DNA of 64,000 nt from UMGS1958 sp045542415 (GCA_045542415.1 JAZQKZ010000066.1:36591-100590); one strand, 5' to 3'; shown: positions 1 through 9,585, counted from the first letter of the stretch. Notes: a model not told the origin generated them from the letters alone. Program-made: numbers and translations.

Positions 1-3000
1 GTGCACCGTTTGTTGACGGCTCGAATGAGATTGTGAGCGTTGTAGCCTCGCCCTCATATGTGAAGTCAACACTGCCGTTGTCTGAACCGTAGCAGTTATA
101 TGTACCGTTGCCGCCTGATGTCATGCCCTGTGCTGTACCTACAACATCGTCTGATACGCCTACCACATTACCAGCTGCATCTGTTACAACAACCTTAACA
201 TCGTCATATGCACAAGTACCAACTACGATATCAACTGAACCCGGAACCTGTACCTCAATCGGACCTGTACCCTGAGCACCGTGTGAGTTGCTGTACTGCA
301 TATTCTTAACTGTTACATATCTGTCGAATAAGAGCCAATCCTGTGTTGTTGAATCCATTGTAACGCCGCCTGCTTCGCCGTTGTTACCTGACCAGTTCAT
401 TACATAGTTGATTGTATCGCCCTGATCCGGCTGAACGTAAAGCTCGAATGTAATTGTGATTGTTACATCCTCTGCCGGCATTACGAATGTGTTGTCCTTT
501 GAAACCTCTACAGCTACGCCGCTTGCAGTCTCAACCTCAAATTCGTCAATTACATAGCCGTCAGCCGGTGTTGCTGTAATAGCAACAACCTGACTTTGTG
601 CTGCTTCTGTAGCACTAACCTCAACTGTACCGTTCTCGTAACCCTCTGTTACATTTACTTTGTATGTTGTCGGGTCATACGGTTCCGGACTTGTCGGTGT
701 GATTACTGTGATGTTTGAGATGTATGAGTTGCCTGTTGCAACGAGGTCAACTGTACCCTCTGCACCAACATATGTGTATGTCTTATCGCCTGTCATATCA
801 AGACCGCCGATTGTGTGACCCATGTTCTGATATGTCTTTGCTGTAATCTTTGTACCGTTTACTACCGGAATAGTAATAACTGTACCGGCATTACACTGTG
901 CCCATTCATCTGTTCTGCCTACATTATAAACCTTACCGCTTGTTGCGTTGATATGAATTGACATGCCGTCCGGATCATTTGTTTCCGCTGCAGCAAGGTC
1001 AGCCTCGGCGCCCTGGAGATTTAACTCCGGAGCGCCGTTGCCTAAACCAAACTGGAAAATTGATGTATATTCTGTGAGAACGATTTCACCCTCATAGTGC
1101 TTCGGAATCCATGCACCGAAGTAGTCCTCATCAACCATTACTGTATAGCCGTTTGTTGCCATTGTTCCGTTCGGGTTGAATGTTGTACCTGATGTATCAA
1201 CAGCATTGCCGTCCTTATCAGTTACACCGTCAACGTAGAGGATTGAATCTGCGAGCTCTCCGCCCATCTTTACCCATGCACCCGGAACGTCAACACCGTC
1301 TAATGTTGTGTTAAGGAATACTACCTGGCACTTTGCTCCGCCCCAGTTTCTTCCCCAACCGCCTGCTGCGAACTGGTTATCTGTATAATACTTTGAATTT
1401 GTTACTGTACAATCCTTGAATAAGTAACCATTGTTTGCAAGGTTCGGTGTACCTGCTGTCGGAACGCTTGATGTCTGACAAGCTGTTAAGTAACCGCCTG
1501 CTAACACGTCTGAATAACCATGCCATGCGAGTGTACAATCCTCGAAGAGAATTGAGTTACCGCCGAAGATGAAGTCTGTACCACCCTCGATGTAGCACTC
1601 CTTGAAGTAACCGTTATAACCTGTGTAAAGTGTATCCTGTGATGAGATGAACTCACATCTGTAGCACTCATAATTTGTAGCATCGCCTGCAAATGCAGCT
1701 GCTCTCTCTGTTGATGTCTTTGCCTTTGCATCAAAGCCCTCAACAGTTCTGTCCGGCTTACCGCCGTCTGCCGGGTCAACCTCCGGCCATACACCGTCTG
1801 CTAACTCGTCTGCAACTACTCTACAGTTGAATGAGTTCTCGAATATAATGTTCTCAGCTAAGAAGCCTGTTGCTGCTACTCTTAATGTACAACCCCAACG
1901 TGTAGCTGTACTCTTTGCTGTTCTCTCAACATAGTGCTGCTCTGAATAGTAGCCGTTGTTTGCTGAGTAGTAAACATAGCCGATACCATAGTACCATGTG
2001 AGTACCGGTCTGTTAGCCTCGTCAGCTGCCTTTAAAGTTACGTTTGCAACATTAACTGTTACCTGCTCACAGTATGTACCCGGATCAACAACGATAGCTG
2101 TTCTGCCAGCCTCACCTGACGGTCTGTTAGTCATTGCCTTGATAGCATTAACTGCATCTGTGATTGTCTTAAATTCCTTATCTGCACCAACTGTTACAGT
2201 GTCACGCCACTCTTCTGCAACAACATCCTTTGTGAAGAGGAGGTTCTTGAACGGTGTTGTGTCGCCTGCTGCCATTGTATATGTCTTTGAAAGGTCTGAC
2301 ATTGTCCAACCTGTTACATCTGATGTTGTAACGTCATATACATGGTTCGGTGTAAGTACTACGCTTAATGCGTACTCAGCCTCCGGCATCTCCTTATCAG
2401 CACCTACAGCTGAAATTGTAGCTGTCTCTGTGATTGTCGGATCGTCCTGAGCTGTGAATGTTACTGTTACGCCTGTCATATCAAGACCGTGTGAAACGAT
2501 TTCACCTGTAACCTCTGTATCCTTAATCTCTAAGAGATCGATATCAAAAGTCTTATCAGCCTTTGCGATATAAACTTCCTTAGTGTCAAGAGTTGCACAA
2601 ATCTGCTCCTCATAGCCCTCAACTGTAATTGCATATGTTGATCTCTGAACAAGATCTACTGAATATGTTGAACCATAAGCAACCTTTGTTGCCTCGCCTG
2701 TCTCTACATTTGTGAATACAAGGTTCTTACCTGTCATATCGATTGAACCTGTGTAGTTAACGTTACCTGAAAGGTTTCTGTAAACAATCTGGTTCGGATC
2801 ATAGTACTCTACAAAGATAGCGAAGATGTTCTTGTTTGAACCGCCGCCATATACTGATACAGCACCCTTTGACGGATCCTCGATATCAGCTGTTAATACT
2901 GTTACGCCCGCCTCTGAGTTCTTGCTCTCAACAATTGAACCTGCCTGAGCGATGTTCATTGTTCTACCTGCACTGCCGTTACCGTCGAATACTACAGTAA

Positions 3001-6000
3001 CTGTACAAGCCTGCTTCGGTACGAATGATAATGATCTGTTTGTCTCATTACCTGTACCACCGCACCATCCTCTTGTGAATGTGTAAGCTGTACCATCAAT
3101 GTGTGTGTATTCAGCTGTTCTTGCCTTCTCTGTGAAGTTCGGGTAAACTGTGAGTCCGTTAACTGTTGTAGCCTCTTTTACTGCAATCGCATTATCAAAT
3201 GCACTGTCATCTGCTCTCCAGAGAACATCCGCCGGAAGCTCACCCGGTGCTAATGTCGGCTCCGGAGTCGGTGTAGCTGTCGGAACCGGTGTCGGCTCTA
3301 CTTCGTCACCGCCCGGATATCTCGGTAATGTATAATCCGGCTCAACTAAGCTCTCTGTCTTTGTAAATGCCATATTCTCACCCGGAATTACCTGATTCTC
3401 GCCCTTAACCGGCTGGATAAGGTTGTATAAGAAGTATAACTCCTTAGCAGCCTTTGCTCTTGTTACGATTACTGTCGGCTCCATCTCTGTGCCGTTCTTC
3501 ATCGAGCCTCTTGCAATGCCTGCCTCACTTCTCATAAGACCTAAGTTATAAACTTCCTTAACCTTTGCATAAAGCGGAGCTGCGATAGCTTCCTTATCTG
3601 TAATTACACCCCAGCCTACTAACGGGTAGTACTGTGCTGCACTACCTGTGAGGTTCGGATCATACTCCGGACTATCAGGTGTAACTGTTGTGCCGTTGTA
3701 ATCTGTCATGTACTTCGGCTTATTCCATGTGCCGTCTGATGCCTTGCCGAACTTAGCCTCGTATGCATCATAAATGATAGCTGCCATAGCTTCTCTTGTT
3801 AATGCAGCCTTACCTGAAATCGGTGTGTAATCTACTAACTCCGGCTCCGGTGTTGCATTCGGGTCCGGTGTAGCTGTCGGAGCAGGTGTCGGAATGCTTG
3901 CCGCATCAATGAATCTGATACCGTAAACCTCACCTGTACCGCCGCGTTCAAATACGCAGTATGTTGTACCTGCCTTTAAGTCAGCCTCGATTGTCGGGAA
4001 CTGTGATGCACCCGTATCGTTTGCAAACTCACCCATTGTATTTGAGCCGTCTGTAACCTTCATTGTCTTGCCTGTGCCGACCTTAGCCTCAATGTAGAGT
4101 CTTCCGTCAACCTTCGGTGTAACAAGGAGACCGATCGAGCCTGCCTTACCTGCTACTGTTGCCGGATCACCGCTGTAATCCTTGTCAAGTCTTAACTGGA
4201 AGCAGAGGTTTGATGCGAATGAACCGCCGCCTACCTTAACTGTTGAAGCGTCACCGCATGCTACTACTGTTACGTTTGATGTATCCATCATTACGTCGCC
4301 TGCTGTAATTGTATCGCCCTCTGTGTACTTCTCGCTTACTGCTAAGTAATCGCCGCCTAAATCATCTGATAATGAAGCCACTTCTGAGACTGCCGCCTTT
4401 TCAACAACTGCCGGCTTCATGCTGTTCAAGTCATCCCATACGAATACCTTTGCACCATCTACAGCATCAACTGTACCGTCGTACTTGATATCCTCTGACT
4501 TAACGCTTACTAATCTGCCGTCAGCATCATATGTAGCCACAATCTTAACTGCATCTACTGTTACAACCGGTGCATCTGTTGCAGGCACATCTGTCGGTGC
4601 ATCTGTTGCAGGTGCATCTGTCACTGTAACATCTTCATCATCCATGTATTCGCTTAATACGCTTTCATCTAAGCCCCAAAGCTCTGTTAAAGCCTTAGCG
4701 AAACCGCCGACTGTCATATCCTTATCCGGATAGAAATTGCCCTCGCTGTCCTTTGACATAACGCCAAGCTGAAGAACCTTCTCGATCTGGTTTCTGTAAT
4801 AAGCATTGTTGCCCTGTGATGTAGCATCTGCTGATGTATTGCCGATTGTTGAAACGTCGTTAGCCATTTCCGGGAATACATGTTCTGTCCAGTTGCCGTC
4901 CTCACAAGCCTTCTTTACATCATCACTGAGAAGGTCTGAGAGAGCACCCTTCTGAGCATAGATATCCTCAGCAATGATTCTTGCCCACTGCTTTGCAGCA
5001 GCTTCCTTATAGTGTGTACCGTCAATCTTGTTGTCCGGGTGACCGTTTGCATATGAACCGCTGTTGGTCTTACCTGCTGTTTCACCGGCCTCGATTGACA
5101 TGTAGATGTGCTTTGCTTCCTCTGTGCCGATTGCATTGAGGTAGTCGATAGCACCGCTGAAAAGGTCAACGAATAAAACGCCCTCTGTATTAGCTGCTGC
5201 TTCCTTTAAGATTACCGGCGAATTCGGTGTGAAGTAATCTCTCGGAGCACCTGAACCTGTAAGTCTCGGCATTGATGATACGAGAACCGGAGTAACACCC
5301 ATAGCCTTCATTGACGGGATATATACCTTATATAACCAGTTCTTGTATGTAGCTTCGTTTGAACCACGTCCGAAACGAGCCTGCGGACCTGCTGTTGCAC
5401 CTGTTGACTCATCGTTGTGCGCTGAGTGAATGAACACATAGTCGCCCGGCTTTGAGGCTGCTAATACATCATTGAAACGACCTTCCTGATAATTAGCCTT
5501 CATTGAACGTCCGCCCATTGAATAGTTAATTACATTAACCTTATCTAAATCAAACATCTTATAGAGAACCTGACCGTAACCGCTCATGCCGTTCTCTTCC
5601 CATGTATATGTCTTCTGTGTTGAGTCACCTAAAACAAATACTGTCGGCTTTGCACCTGCTTCCTCTAAAGCAATCGGTGTGATTGTGATTGACTTAACAC
5701 CTACTGTCTTAGGTGCATCTGCACTCGGCTTTAATGCCGGCTCAACCTCAACCTCGATAAAGCCTTCGCCTGATACATAGTCATATGACCATGCGTTATC
5801 TGTCCATGAAGCAACGCCTGTCTTGTTGACAAGACCTGCACTGTCCCAAGCACCACCGCTTGTAAGACGTGATGCCTGCATACCTGAAATTGCAACAGAA
5901 GTATTATCCTTTGCTGTTCCATCAATACCTACTACTGTTACATTGTACATACCCGGCTCTACATCAACCTTGAATACTAAACCACCGTAGTTTTCAGCAT

Positions 6001-6343
6001 CGATATAGCTACCGTCGCTTTCTGTTACCTTTGCACCGCCGTCGAGTGTGATTGACTCAACTGCTGCAACAGTTCTTCCTGTTCCCTCTGTTGCGTCGCT
6101 GTCATCTGTAACTGTATATGAAGCTACTGATGTTGTTGTACTAACAAAGCCTGAACCTGTTTCTGCTGAGTATGCCGGAACTGCTGACATTGATGTGAAA
6201 TCAAATGTCTTAGCCTCTGAAAGCACTGCATACTCATTGCCAACTGCTGTCTCTGCCGGAGCTGCTGAAGCCGAGAAGCCTGTGAAGCAGCTTGCGAGCA
6301 TAGCTGTTGAAAGTACTGCACTTAAAATGCGTGACTTTTTCAT
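1..6343 (-). CDS. Giant secreted pectin esterase: CE12 rhamnogalacturonan acetylesterase + CE8 pectin methylesterase, C-terminus cut by window edge
   Basis: An open minus-strand frame runs from ATG at 6343 (AAGGAGG just upstream) to the window edge without a stop, giving at least 2,114 residues. It begins with a signal peptide (MKKSRILSAVLSTAML). After an N-terminal beta-type domain comes an SGNH esterase of the CE12 type: GDST with Ser ~241, GGRS, HND at ~309 and DGTH at ~441-444. An SLH-like segment (~489-568), a small YDADGRL/VFVWDDLNSMKP module (~590-643), a jelly-roll-like domain (~660-815), a second SLH-like segment (~845-975) and another jelly roll follow, joined by Pro/Thr linkers. 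The CE8 domain has QDTLY (Q1569, D1570), DFIFG (D1590) and GRNWG (R1665), matching the pectin methylesterase catalytic set. The C-terminus has an InlB-like repeat (NGTVEVSATEAA..., ending in FVMPAEDVTITITF). Predicted role: deacetylation and demethylation of pectin at the cell surface. The enzyme families are clear; cell-wall anchoring is inferred. Confidence 0.93.
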   Translation of the reverse strand, partial: MKKSRILSAVLSTAMLASCFTGFSASAAPAETAVGNEYAVLSEAKTFDFTSMSAVPAYSAETGSGFVSTTTSVASYTVTDDSDATEGTGRTVAAVESITLDGGAKVTESDGSYIDAENYGGLVFKVDVEPGMYNVTVVGIDGTAKDNTSVAISGMQASRLTSGGAWDSAGLVNKTGVASWTDNAWSYDYVSGEGFIEVEVEPALKPSADAPKTVGVKSITITPIALEEAGAKPTVFVLGDSTQKTYTWEENGMSGYGQVLYKMFDLDKVNVINYSMGGRSMKANYQEGRFNDVLAASKPGDYVFIHSAHNDESTGATAGPQARFGRGSNEATYKNWLYKVYIPSMKAMGVTPVLVSSMPRLTGSGAPRDYFTPNSPVILKEAAANTEGVLFVDLFSGAIDYLNAIGTEEAKHIYMSIEAGETAGKTNSGSYANGHPDNKIDGTHYKEAAAKQWARIIAEDIYAQKGALSDLLSDDVKKACEDGNWTEHVFPEMANDVSTIGNTSADATSQGNNAYYRNQIEKVLQLGVMSKDSEGNFYPDKDMTVGGFAKALTELWGLDESVLSEYMDDEDVTVTDAPATDAPTDVPATDAPVVTVDAVKIVATYDADGRLVSVKSEDIKYDGTVDAVDGAKVFVWDDLNSMKPAVVEKAAVSEVASLSDDLGGDYLAVSEKYTEGDTITAGDVMMDTSNVTVVACGDASTVKVGGGSFASNLCFQLRLDKDYSGDPATVAGKAGSIGLLVTPKVDGRLYIEAKVGTGKTMKVTDGSNTMGEFANDTGASQFPTIEADLKAGTTYCVFERGGTGEVYGIRFIDAASIPTPAPTATPDPNATPEPELVDYTPISGKAALTREAMAAIIYDAYEAKFGKASDGTWNKPKYMTDYNGTTVTPDSPEYDPNLTGSAAQYYPLVGWGVITDKEAIAAPLYAKVKEVYNLGLMRSEAGIARGSMKNGTEMEPTVIVTRAKAAKELYFLYNLIQPVKGENQVIPGENMAFTKTESLVEPDYTLPRYPGGDEVEPTPVPTATPTPEPTLAPGELPADVLWRADDSAFDNAIAVKEATTVNGLTVYPNFTEKARTAEYTHIDGTAYTFTRGWCGGTGNETNRSLSFVPKQACTVTVVFDGNGSAGRTMNIAQAGSIVESKNSEAGVTVLTADIEDPSKGAVSVYGGGSNKNIFAIFVEYYDPNQIVYRNLSGNVNYTGSIDMTGKNLVFTNVETGEATKVAYGSTYSVDLVQRSTYAITVEGYEEQICATLDTKEVYIAKADKTFDIDLLEIKDTEVTGEIVSHGLDMTGVTVTFTAQDDPTITETATISAVGADKEMPEAEYALSVVLTPNHVYDVTTSDVTGWTMSDLSKTYTMAAGDTTPFKNLLFTKDVVAEEWRDTVTVGADKEFKTITDAVNAIKAMTNRPSGEAGRTAIVVDPGTYCEQVTVNVANVTLKAADEANRPVLTWYYGIGYVYYSANNGYYSEQHYVERTAKSTATRWGCTLRVAATGFLAENIIFENSFNCRVVADELADGVWPEVDPADGGKPDRTVEGFDAKAKTSTERAAAFAGDATNYECYRCEFISSQDTLYTGYNGYFKECYIEGGTDFIFGGNSILFEDCTLAWHGYSDVLAGGYLTACQTSSVPTAGTPNLANNGYLFKDCTVTNSKYYTDNQFAAGGWGRNWGGAKCQVVFLNTTLDGVDVPGAWVKMGGELADSILYVDGVTDKDGNAVDTSGTTFNPNGTMATNGYTVMVDEDYFGAWIPKHYEGEIVLTEYTSIFQFGLGNGAPELNLQGAEADLAAAETNDPDGMSIHINATSGKVYNVGRTDEWAQCNAGTVITIPVVNGTKITAKTYQNMGHTIGGLDMTGDKTYTYVGAEGTVDLVATGNSYISNITVITPTSPEPYDPTTYKVNVTEGYENGTVEVSATEAAQSQVVAITATPADGYVIDEFEVETASGVAVEVSKDNTFVMPAEDVTITITFELYVQPDQGDTINYVMNWSGNNGEAGGVTMDSTTQDWLLFDRYVTVKNMQYSNSHGAQGTGPIEVQVPGSVDIVVGTCAYDDVKVVVTDAAGNVVGVSDDVVGTAQGMTSGGNGTYNCYGSDNGSVDFTYEGEATTLTISFEPSTNGA

Positions 6344-6504
6344 AAAACGTCCTCCTTAAACTCATTACCCATATCTCTCTCATAATACAGGCGATTTTAT
6401 TTGATGATATAATTTTACTACAAATTTATAATTGTTGCCACTGAAATTTTGCCTTTTTTTAGTACTTTTTTGTAGATTTTAACCAAACAACCCCAAACTT
6501 TCTC

Positions 6505-6533
6505 TTGACAGCTTTATAGATATAGATTATAAT
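6505..6533 (+). promoter_or_regulatory. Sigma-A promoter for the HD/CCA-like gene
   Basis: TTGACA and TATAAT separated by 17 bp, about 33 bp upstream of the start at 6567. The same 6344-6566 gap must hold the promoter of the divergent esterase gene, but no convincing minus-strand pair was found. Confidence 0.85.
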
Positions 6534-6566
6534 ATAATAGGAGATTTATGAAAGGAGGCTCAGGAT

Positions 6567-7829
6567 ATGAATTTACCGCATAATATAAAATACATCCTGT
6601 CGATATTTGACGGATATACTACCTTTATTCACGGAAGAGCAGTCCGTGAGCTTCTTATGGGAACCACACCGAAAAAGTGCAGGATTGTCACATCCGCACC
6701 GGTGCAGGTACTATCCAGAATGTTTCCCGGAGCGTCACCGTCAAAAGGACGGATTCGTGTGAGTGCAGAGGATACAGAGTTGACAATCCTGTCTGCCTCT
6801 CCCGATCCCGGTTACATCTGCTCCATGCAGGATTTTACCATAGATGCCGCTGCATATTCCCCTGTTACAGGCCTTTTTGACAGGCATGGTACTCAATCGG
6901 ATATAGACAACCGTATAATACGTCTTACGGACAATACCGAGGAATGTCTTCGTGCAAATCCTCTGCTTATGGTAAAAGCAATAAGACTTTGTGCAGAGCT
7001 TAATTTCACACTTGATCCCACCACAGCAGAGCTGATAAAGCGTTGTGCGGATACAATAAAGCGTGTTCACACACGAACGGTAACGTACGAGCTTGAAAAG
7101 CTTCTCATGTCACCTCATCCGGACTATTTCCGTATTCTTCATCAGCTGGGACTGCTGCGATATATCATTCCGCAGCTTGAGAATTGTTTCGGGGAACCAC
7201 AGAGAAACAAATATCATATATATGACGTAGGCGAGCATATCATGAATGCAGTAAAAAACACACCCCGTGATTATATTCTGCGTTGGTCCGCCTTGCTGCA
7301 TGATGTAGGCAAGCCATGCTGCTCAAGTACCGACAACAACGGTGTTATTCATTTTTACGGACACCACCGTGAGAGCAGAATCATAGCAGATGATATTCTT
7401 CACCGACTCGGTGTGGCTCACGATTCCATAAAGGAAATACTTACGCTGATAGAAAATCACGATGTCAGGGTAGAGCCTACGGCTTACGCCGTAAAAAAAA
7501 TGATGTGCCGCACAGGCGGAGCATTGTTTGAAAAGCTGATGCAGCTTCAGACTGCCGACAACATGGCAAAAAATCCAAAATATTTTACCGAGAAGTACAG
7601 ACGGATAAATAGCGCCTTAAAGATTTCAAAACAGATTATAGAGAGTAATGAGCCGTATCAGTACAGCCAACTTATGGTGAACAGTATTGATTTACAGAAG
7701 CACGGCACAAAGCCGGGAAGAGAAACAAATGAGATAATGCGCACACTGATGGACGAGGTTATTTCAGACCCTGCACGAAACTCAAGAGAATATCTTTTAA
7801 AACGTGCCGCAGAGCTTATGAAGAGATAA
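6567..7829 (+). CDS. CCA tRNA nucleotidyltransferase-like HD-domain protein with degenerate nucleotidyltransferase site
   Basis: 420 residues; ATG at 6567 preceded by AAAGGAGG. The layout is that of bacterial CCA-adding enzymes: nucleotidyltransferase head (~1-120), neck/body (~121-205) and a C-terminal HD domain. Family landmarks persist (QDFTIDAAAY at 88-97; DIDNRIIRL at 112-120; body helix MVKAIRLCAELNF), but catalytic ones do not. The GGxVRD turn reads HGRAVRE (22-28), the DxD metal-binding pair is replaced by KKCRIVTSA (36-44), and the usual EDxxRxxR reads NPLLMVKAIR. The HD domain looks intact: H224, H245-D246 in LLHDVGKP, H266-H267 and H298-D299. It therefore probably no longer adds CCA but may still act as an HD phosphohydrolase or bind tRNA. 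Monocistronic, with its own promoter and terminator. Family placement is firm; loss of activity is inferred. Confidence 0.85.
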   Translation: MNLPHNIKYILSIFDGYTTFIHGRAVRELLMGTTPKKCRIVTSAPVQVLSRMFPGASPSKGRIRVSAEDTELTILSASPDPGYICSMQDFTIDAAAYSPVTGLFDRHGTQSDIDNRIIRLTDNTEECLRANPLLMVKAIRLCAELNFTLDPTTAELIKRCADTIKRVHTRTVTYELEKLLMSPHPDYFRILHQLGLLRYIIPQLENCFGEPQRNKYHIYDVGEHIMNAVKNTPRDYILRWSALLHDVGKPCCSSTDNNGVIHFYGHHRESRIIADDILHRLGVAHDSIKEILTLIENHDVRVEPTAYAVKKMMCRTGGALFEKLMQLQTADNMAKNPKYFTEKYRRINSALKISKQIIESNEPYQYSQLMVNSIDLQKHGTKPGRETNEIMRTLMDEVISDPARNSREYLLKRAAELMKR

Positions 7830-7830
7830 A

Positions 7831-7872
7831 AAAACGAGACCACCCGCAAGTGATCTCGTTCTTTCTTTTTTT
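7831..7872. terminator. Bidirectional terminator between the HD protein and secG
   Basis: ACGAGA...TCTCGT hairpin with a CAC/GTG extension, flanked by an A-run on the left and a T-run on the right, between convergent genes. Confidence 0.8.
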
Positions 7873-7873
7873 A

Positions 7874-8116
7874 CTACGCAATAAGTACAACCAGAACCAT
7901 TGTTGTTATAAGGAACAGTACTGCTAATGATGTTGTCAGCTTTGTGAACATCTGCTCCTTTGTTGTACCGCCGGCTTTCTTGAAAAATGAATCGCCCATA
8001 TCTGATGAAGCACCCTGAATACCTCTCATACCCGGATCCTTACCCTCCTGAGCAAGAACTACGAATATGAGCGCACATGCTACGAGAATGTGAAGTACGA
8101 TAAATAAAGTCTGCAT
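7874..8116 (-). CDS. secG: Preprotein translocase subunit SecG
   Basis: 80 residues with the SecG layout: a first membrane helix (residues ~3-22), a Gly-rich cytoplasmic loop (GKDPGMRGIQGASSD, then FFKKAGGTT) and a second hydrophobic helix at the C-terminus. SecG joins SecYE in the membrane and helps SecA-driven export, which matters here given the many large secreted proteins. Monocistronic; ATG preceded by AGGAGG. The usual downstream partners (rnr, smpB) are absent; its neighbour is the convergent HD protein. Confidence 0.93.
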   Translation of the reverse strand: MQTLFIVLHILVACALIFVVLAQEGKDPGMRGIQGASSDMGDSFFKKAGGTTKEQMFTKLTTSLAVLFLITTMVLVVLIA

Positions 8117-8159
8117 TTCGGAAACCTCCTTTTATCCTGAATTAGATATATACTCAAAT

Positions 8160-8187
8160 ATTATATCACATATTTTAAAATATTCAA
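8160..8187 (-). promoter_or_regulatory. Promoter of secG
   Basis: On the minus strand TTGAAT and TATAAT are separated by 16 bp, about 45 bp upstream of the secG start. Confidence 0.6.
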
Positions 8188-8236
8188 TACCTTTTTCAAA
8201 AAAAATTAAATTTTTTTAGATTTTTTTTGAAAAATC

Positions 8237-8265
8237 TTTACTTAATATGCGGATTTTGGTATAAT
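8237..8265 (+). promoter_or_regulatory. Promoter of the hflX operon
   Basis: TTTACT - 17 bp - TATAAT, about 57 bp upstream of the hflX start at 8322. Confidence 0.7.
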
Positions 8266-8321
8266 AGAACAAATACAGCGAATTATAATCACATTATAAA
8301 TCATATTAAAGGAAGTAAAAG

Positions 8322-9581
8322 ATGGAAGATCTTAACAAAAAAACAGAACGTGTCATACTCGCCGGAGTCCATACCGGACGTGCAGACCGTATAAATGACA
8401 CTACCGACGAGTCTATGGACGAGCTTGAAGAGCTTGTCAAGACTGCCGGAGGCGAGGTTGTCGGAGTGCTTATCCAGAACAAAAGCACTCTCGAAGCAGG
8501 CACCTATATGGGTGAAGGCAAGCTCGAAGAGCTAAAGGAAGCCGTCGAAACGCTTGAAGCGGATCTGGTAGTATTTGATGACGAGCTTTCTCCGGTGCAA
8601 ACACGAAACATCTCCGATTTTTTAGAGGTAAAGGTTCTTGACCGTTCACTGCTGATTCTTGATATATTTGCCATGCGCGCTAAAAGCGGCGAGGGTAAAT
8701 TACAGGTAGAGCTTGCACAGCTCAGATACAGATTACCCCGACTGAGGGGACTTGGAACCGTCTTAAGCCGTACCGGTGCAGGAATCGGTACACGAGGTCC
8801 CGGCGAAACACGTCTCGAATCGGACAGACGTCATATCAGACGCAGAATCGGTGCATTAGAGGAGCAAATAAAGGAGCTGAAAAAGCATCGTTCGCTGATA
8901 CACGACAGACGCAAAAAGGACGGTGTAATCACCGCCGCACTTGTGGGATACACCAATGCCGGAAAATCCACGCTTTTAAATGCACTCACCAATGCAGATG
9001 TATTTGCGGAGGACAAGCTTTTTGCAACTCTGGACCCGACCTCACGGGCAATTATCCTTGAGGATAACCGACAGGTATTGCTTGTCGATACTGTCGGATT
9101 CATACGCAAGCTGCCGCATCATCTTGTCGAGGCTTTTAAATCAACTCTTGAGGAAGCGGTTGTTGCAGATGTACTTTTGCATGTAATCGACTCATCAAGT
9201 CCCGAAATGGAAAATCAGATGTATGTTGTCGAAAACGTGTTAAAGGATATAGGTGCATCAGGAAAACCGGAAATATGCGTATTTAACAAGTGCGACAAGT
9301 CGGGCAGACCGGCAATCACTCGCAGCGGCACCAATGTATATATAAGTGCAAAAACAGGCGAGAATCTTGATAAGCTCATTGAGGTTTTATCAGACACTGC
9401 TCCGGGCAGAAAGAAAAAGGTCAGTGCTGTTATTCCCTACAGCGAGGGACAGCTTGTAAGCGAGTTGCACGAGACTCAGAAAGTTATAAGCGAAGACTAT
9501 GGTGCCGAGGGTACGGTCATGGAGCTTATGGTTGATGAGCGTATGTATGACCGCTTGAAGAATTATATAAAAAAGGATTAA
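8322..9581 (+). CDS. hflX: GTPase HflX
   Basis: 419 residues. The N-terminal HflX domain ends in the Gly-rich GTRGPGETRLE stretch (~160-172), followed by a coiled linker and the G domain: P-loop GYTNAGKST, switch LFATLDPTSR, DTVGF (G3) and NKCD (G4). HflX binds the 50S subunit and splits stalled ribosomes under stress. Start ATG follows GGAAG. The next gene begins 4 nt after the stop, so hflX and the YigZ-family gene are very likely co-transcribed, with trxA close behind. Confidence 0.96.
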   Translation: MEDLNKKTERVILAGVHTGRADRINDTTDESMDELEELVKTAGGEVVGVLIQNKSTLEAGTYMGEGKLEELKEAVETLEADLVVFDDELSPVQTRNISDFLEVKVLDRSLLILDIFAMRAKSGEGKLQVELAQLRYRLPRLRGLGTVLSRTGAGIGTRGPGETRLESDRRHIRRRIGALEEQIKELKKHRSLIHDRRKKDGVITAALVGYTNAGKSTLLNALTNADVFAEDKLFATLDPTSRAIILEDNRQVLLVDTVGFIRKLPHHLVEAFKSTLEEAVVADVLLHVIDSSSPEMENQMYVVENVLKDIGASGKPEICVFNKCDKSGRPAITRSGTNVYISAKTGENLDKLIEVLSDTAPGRKKKVSAVIPYSEGQLVSELHETQKVISEDYGAEGTVMELMVDERMYDRLKNYIKKD

Positions 9582-9585
9582 GAAA

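Noticed and set aside
1998..2450. A 150-codon plus-strand frame inside the esterase region
   Set aside because: It is a reverse-strand shadow of the esterase gene, without a ribosome binding site, and its Ser/Thr/Val-rich composition mirrors the codon bias of the true frame.
3850..3900. Tandem short repeats coding Pro/Thr linkers, considered as a CRISPR or minisatellite
   Set aside because: They are in-frame protein linkers (also at 16600-16690, 38010-38240 and 38690-38850) with no regular repeat-spacer unit. No CRISPR array was seen in the window.
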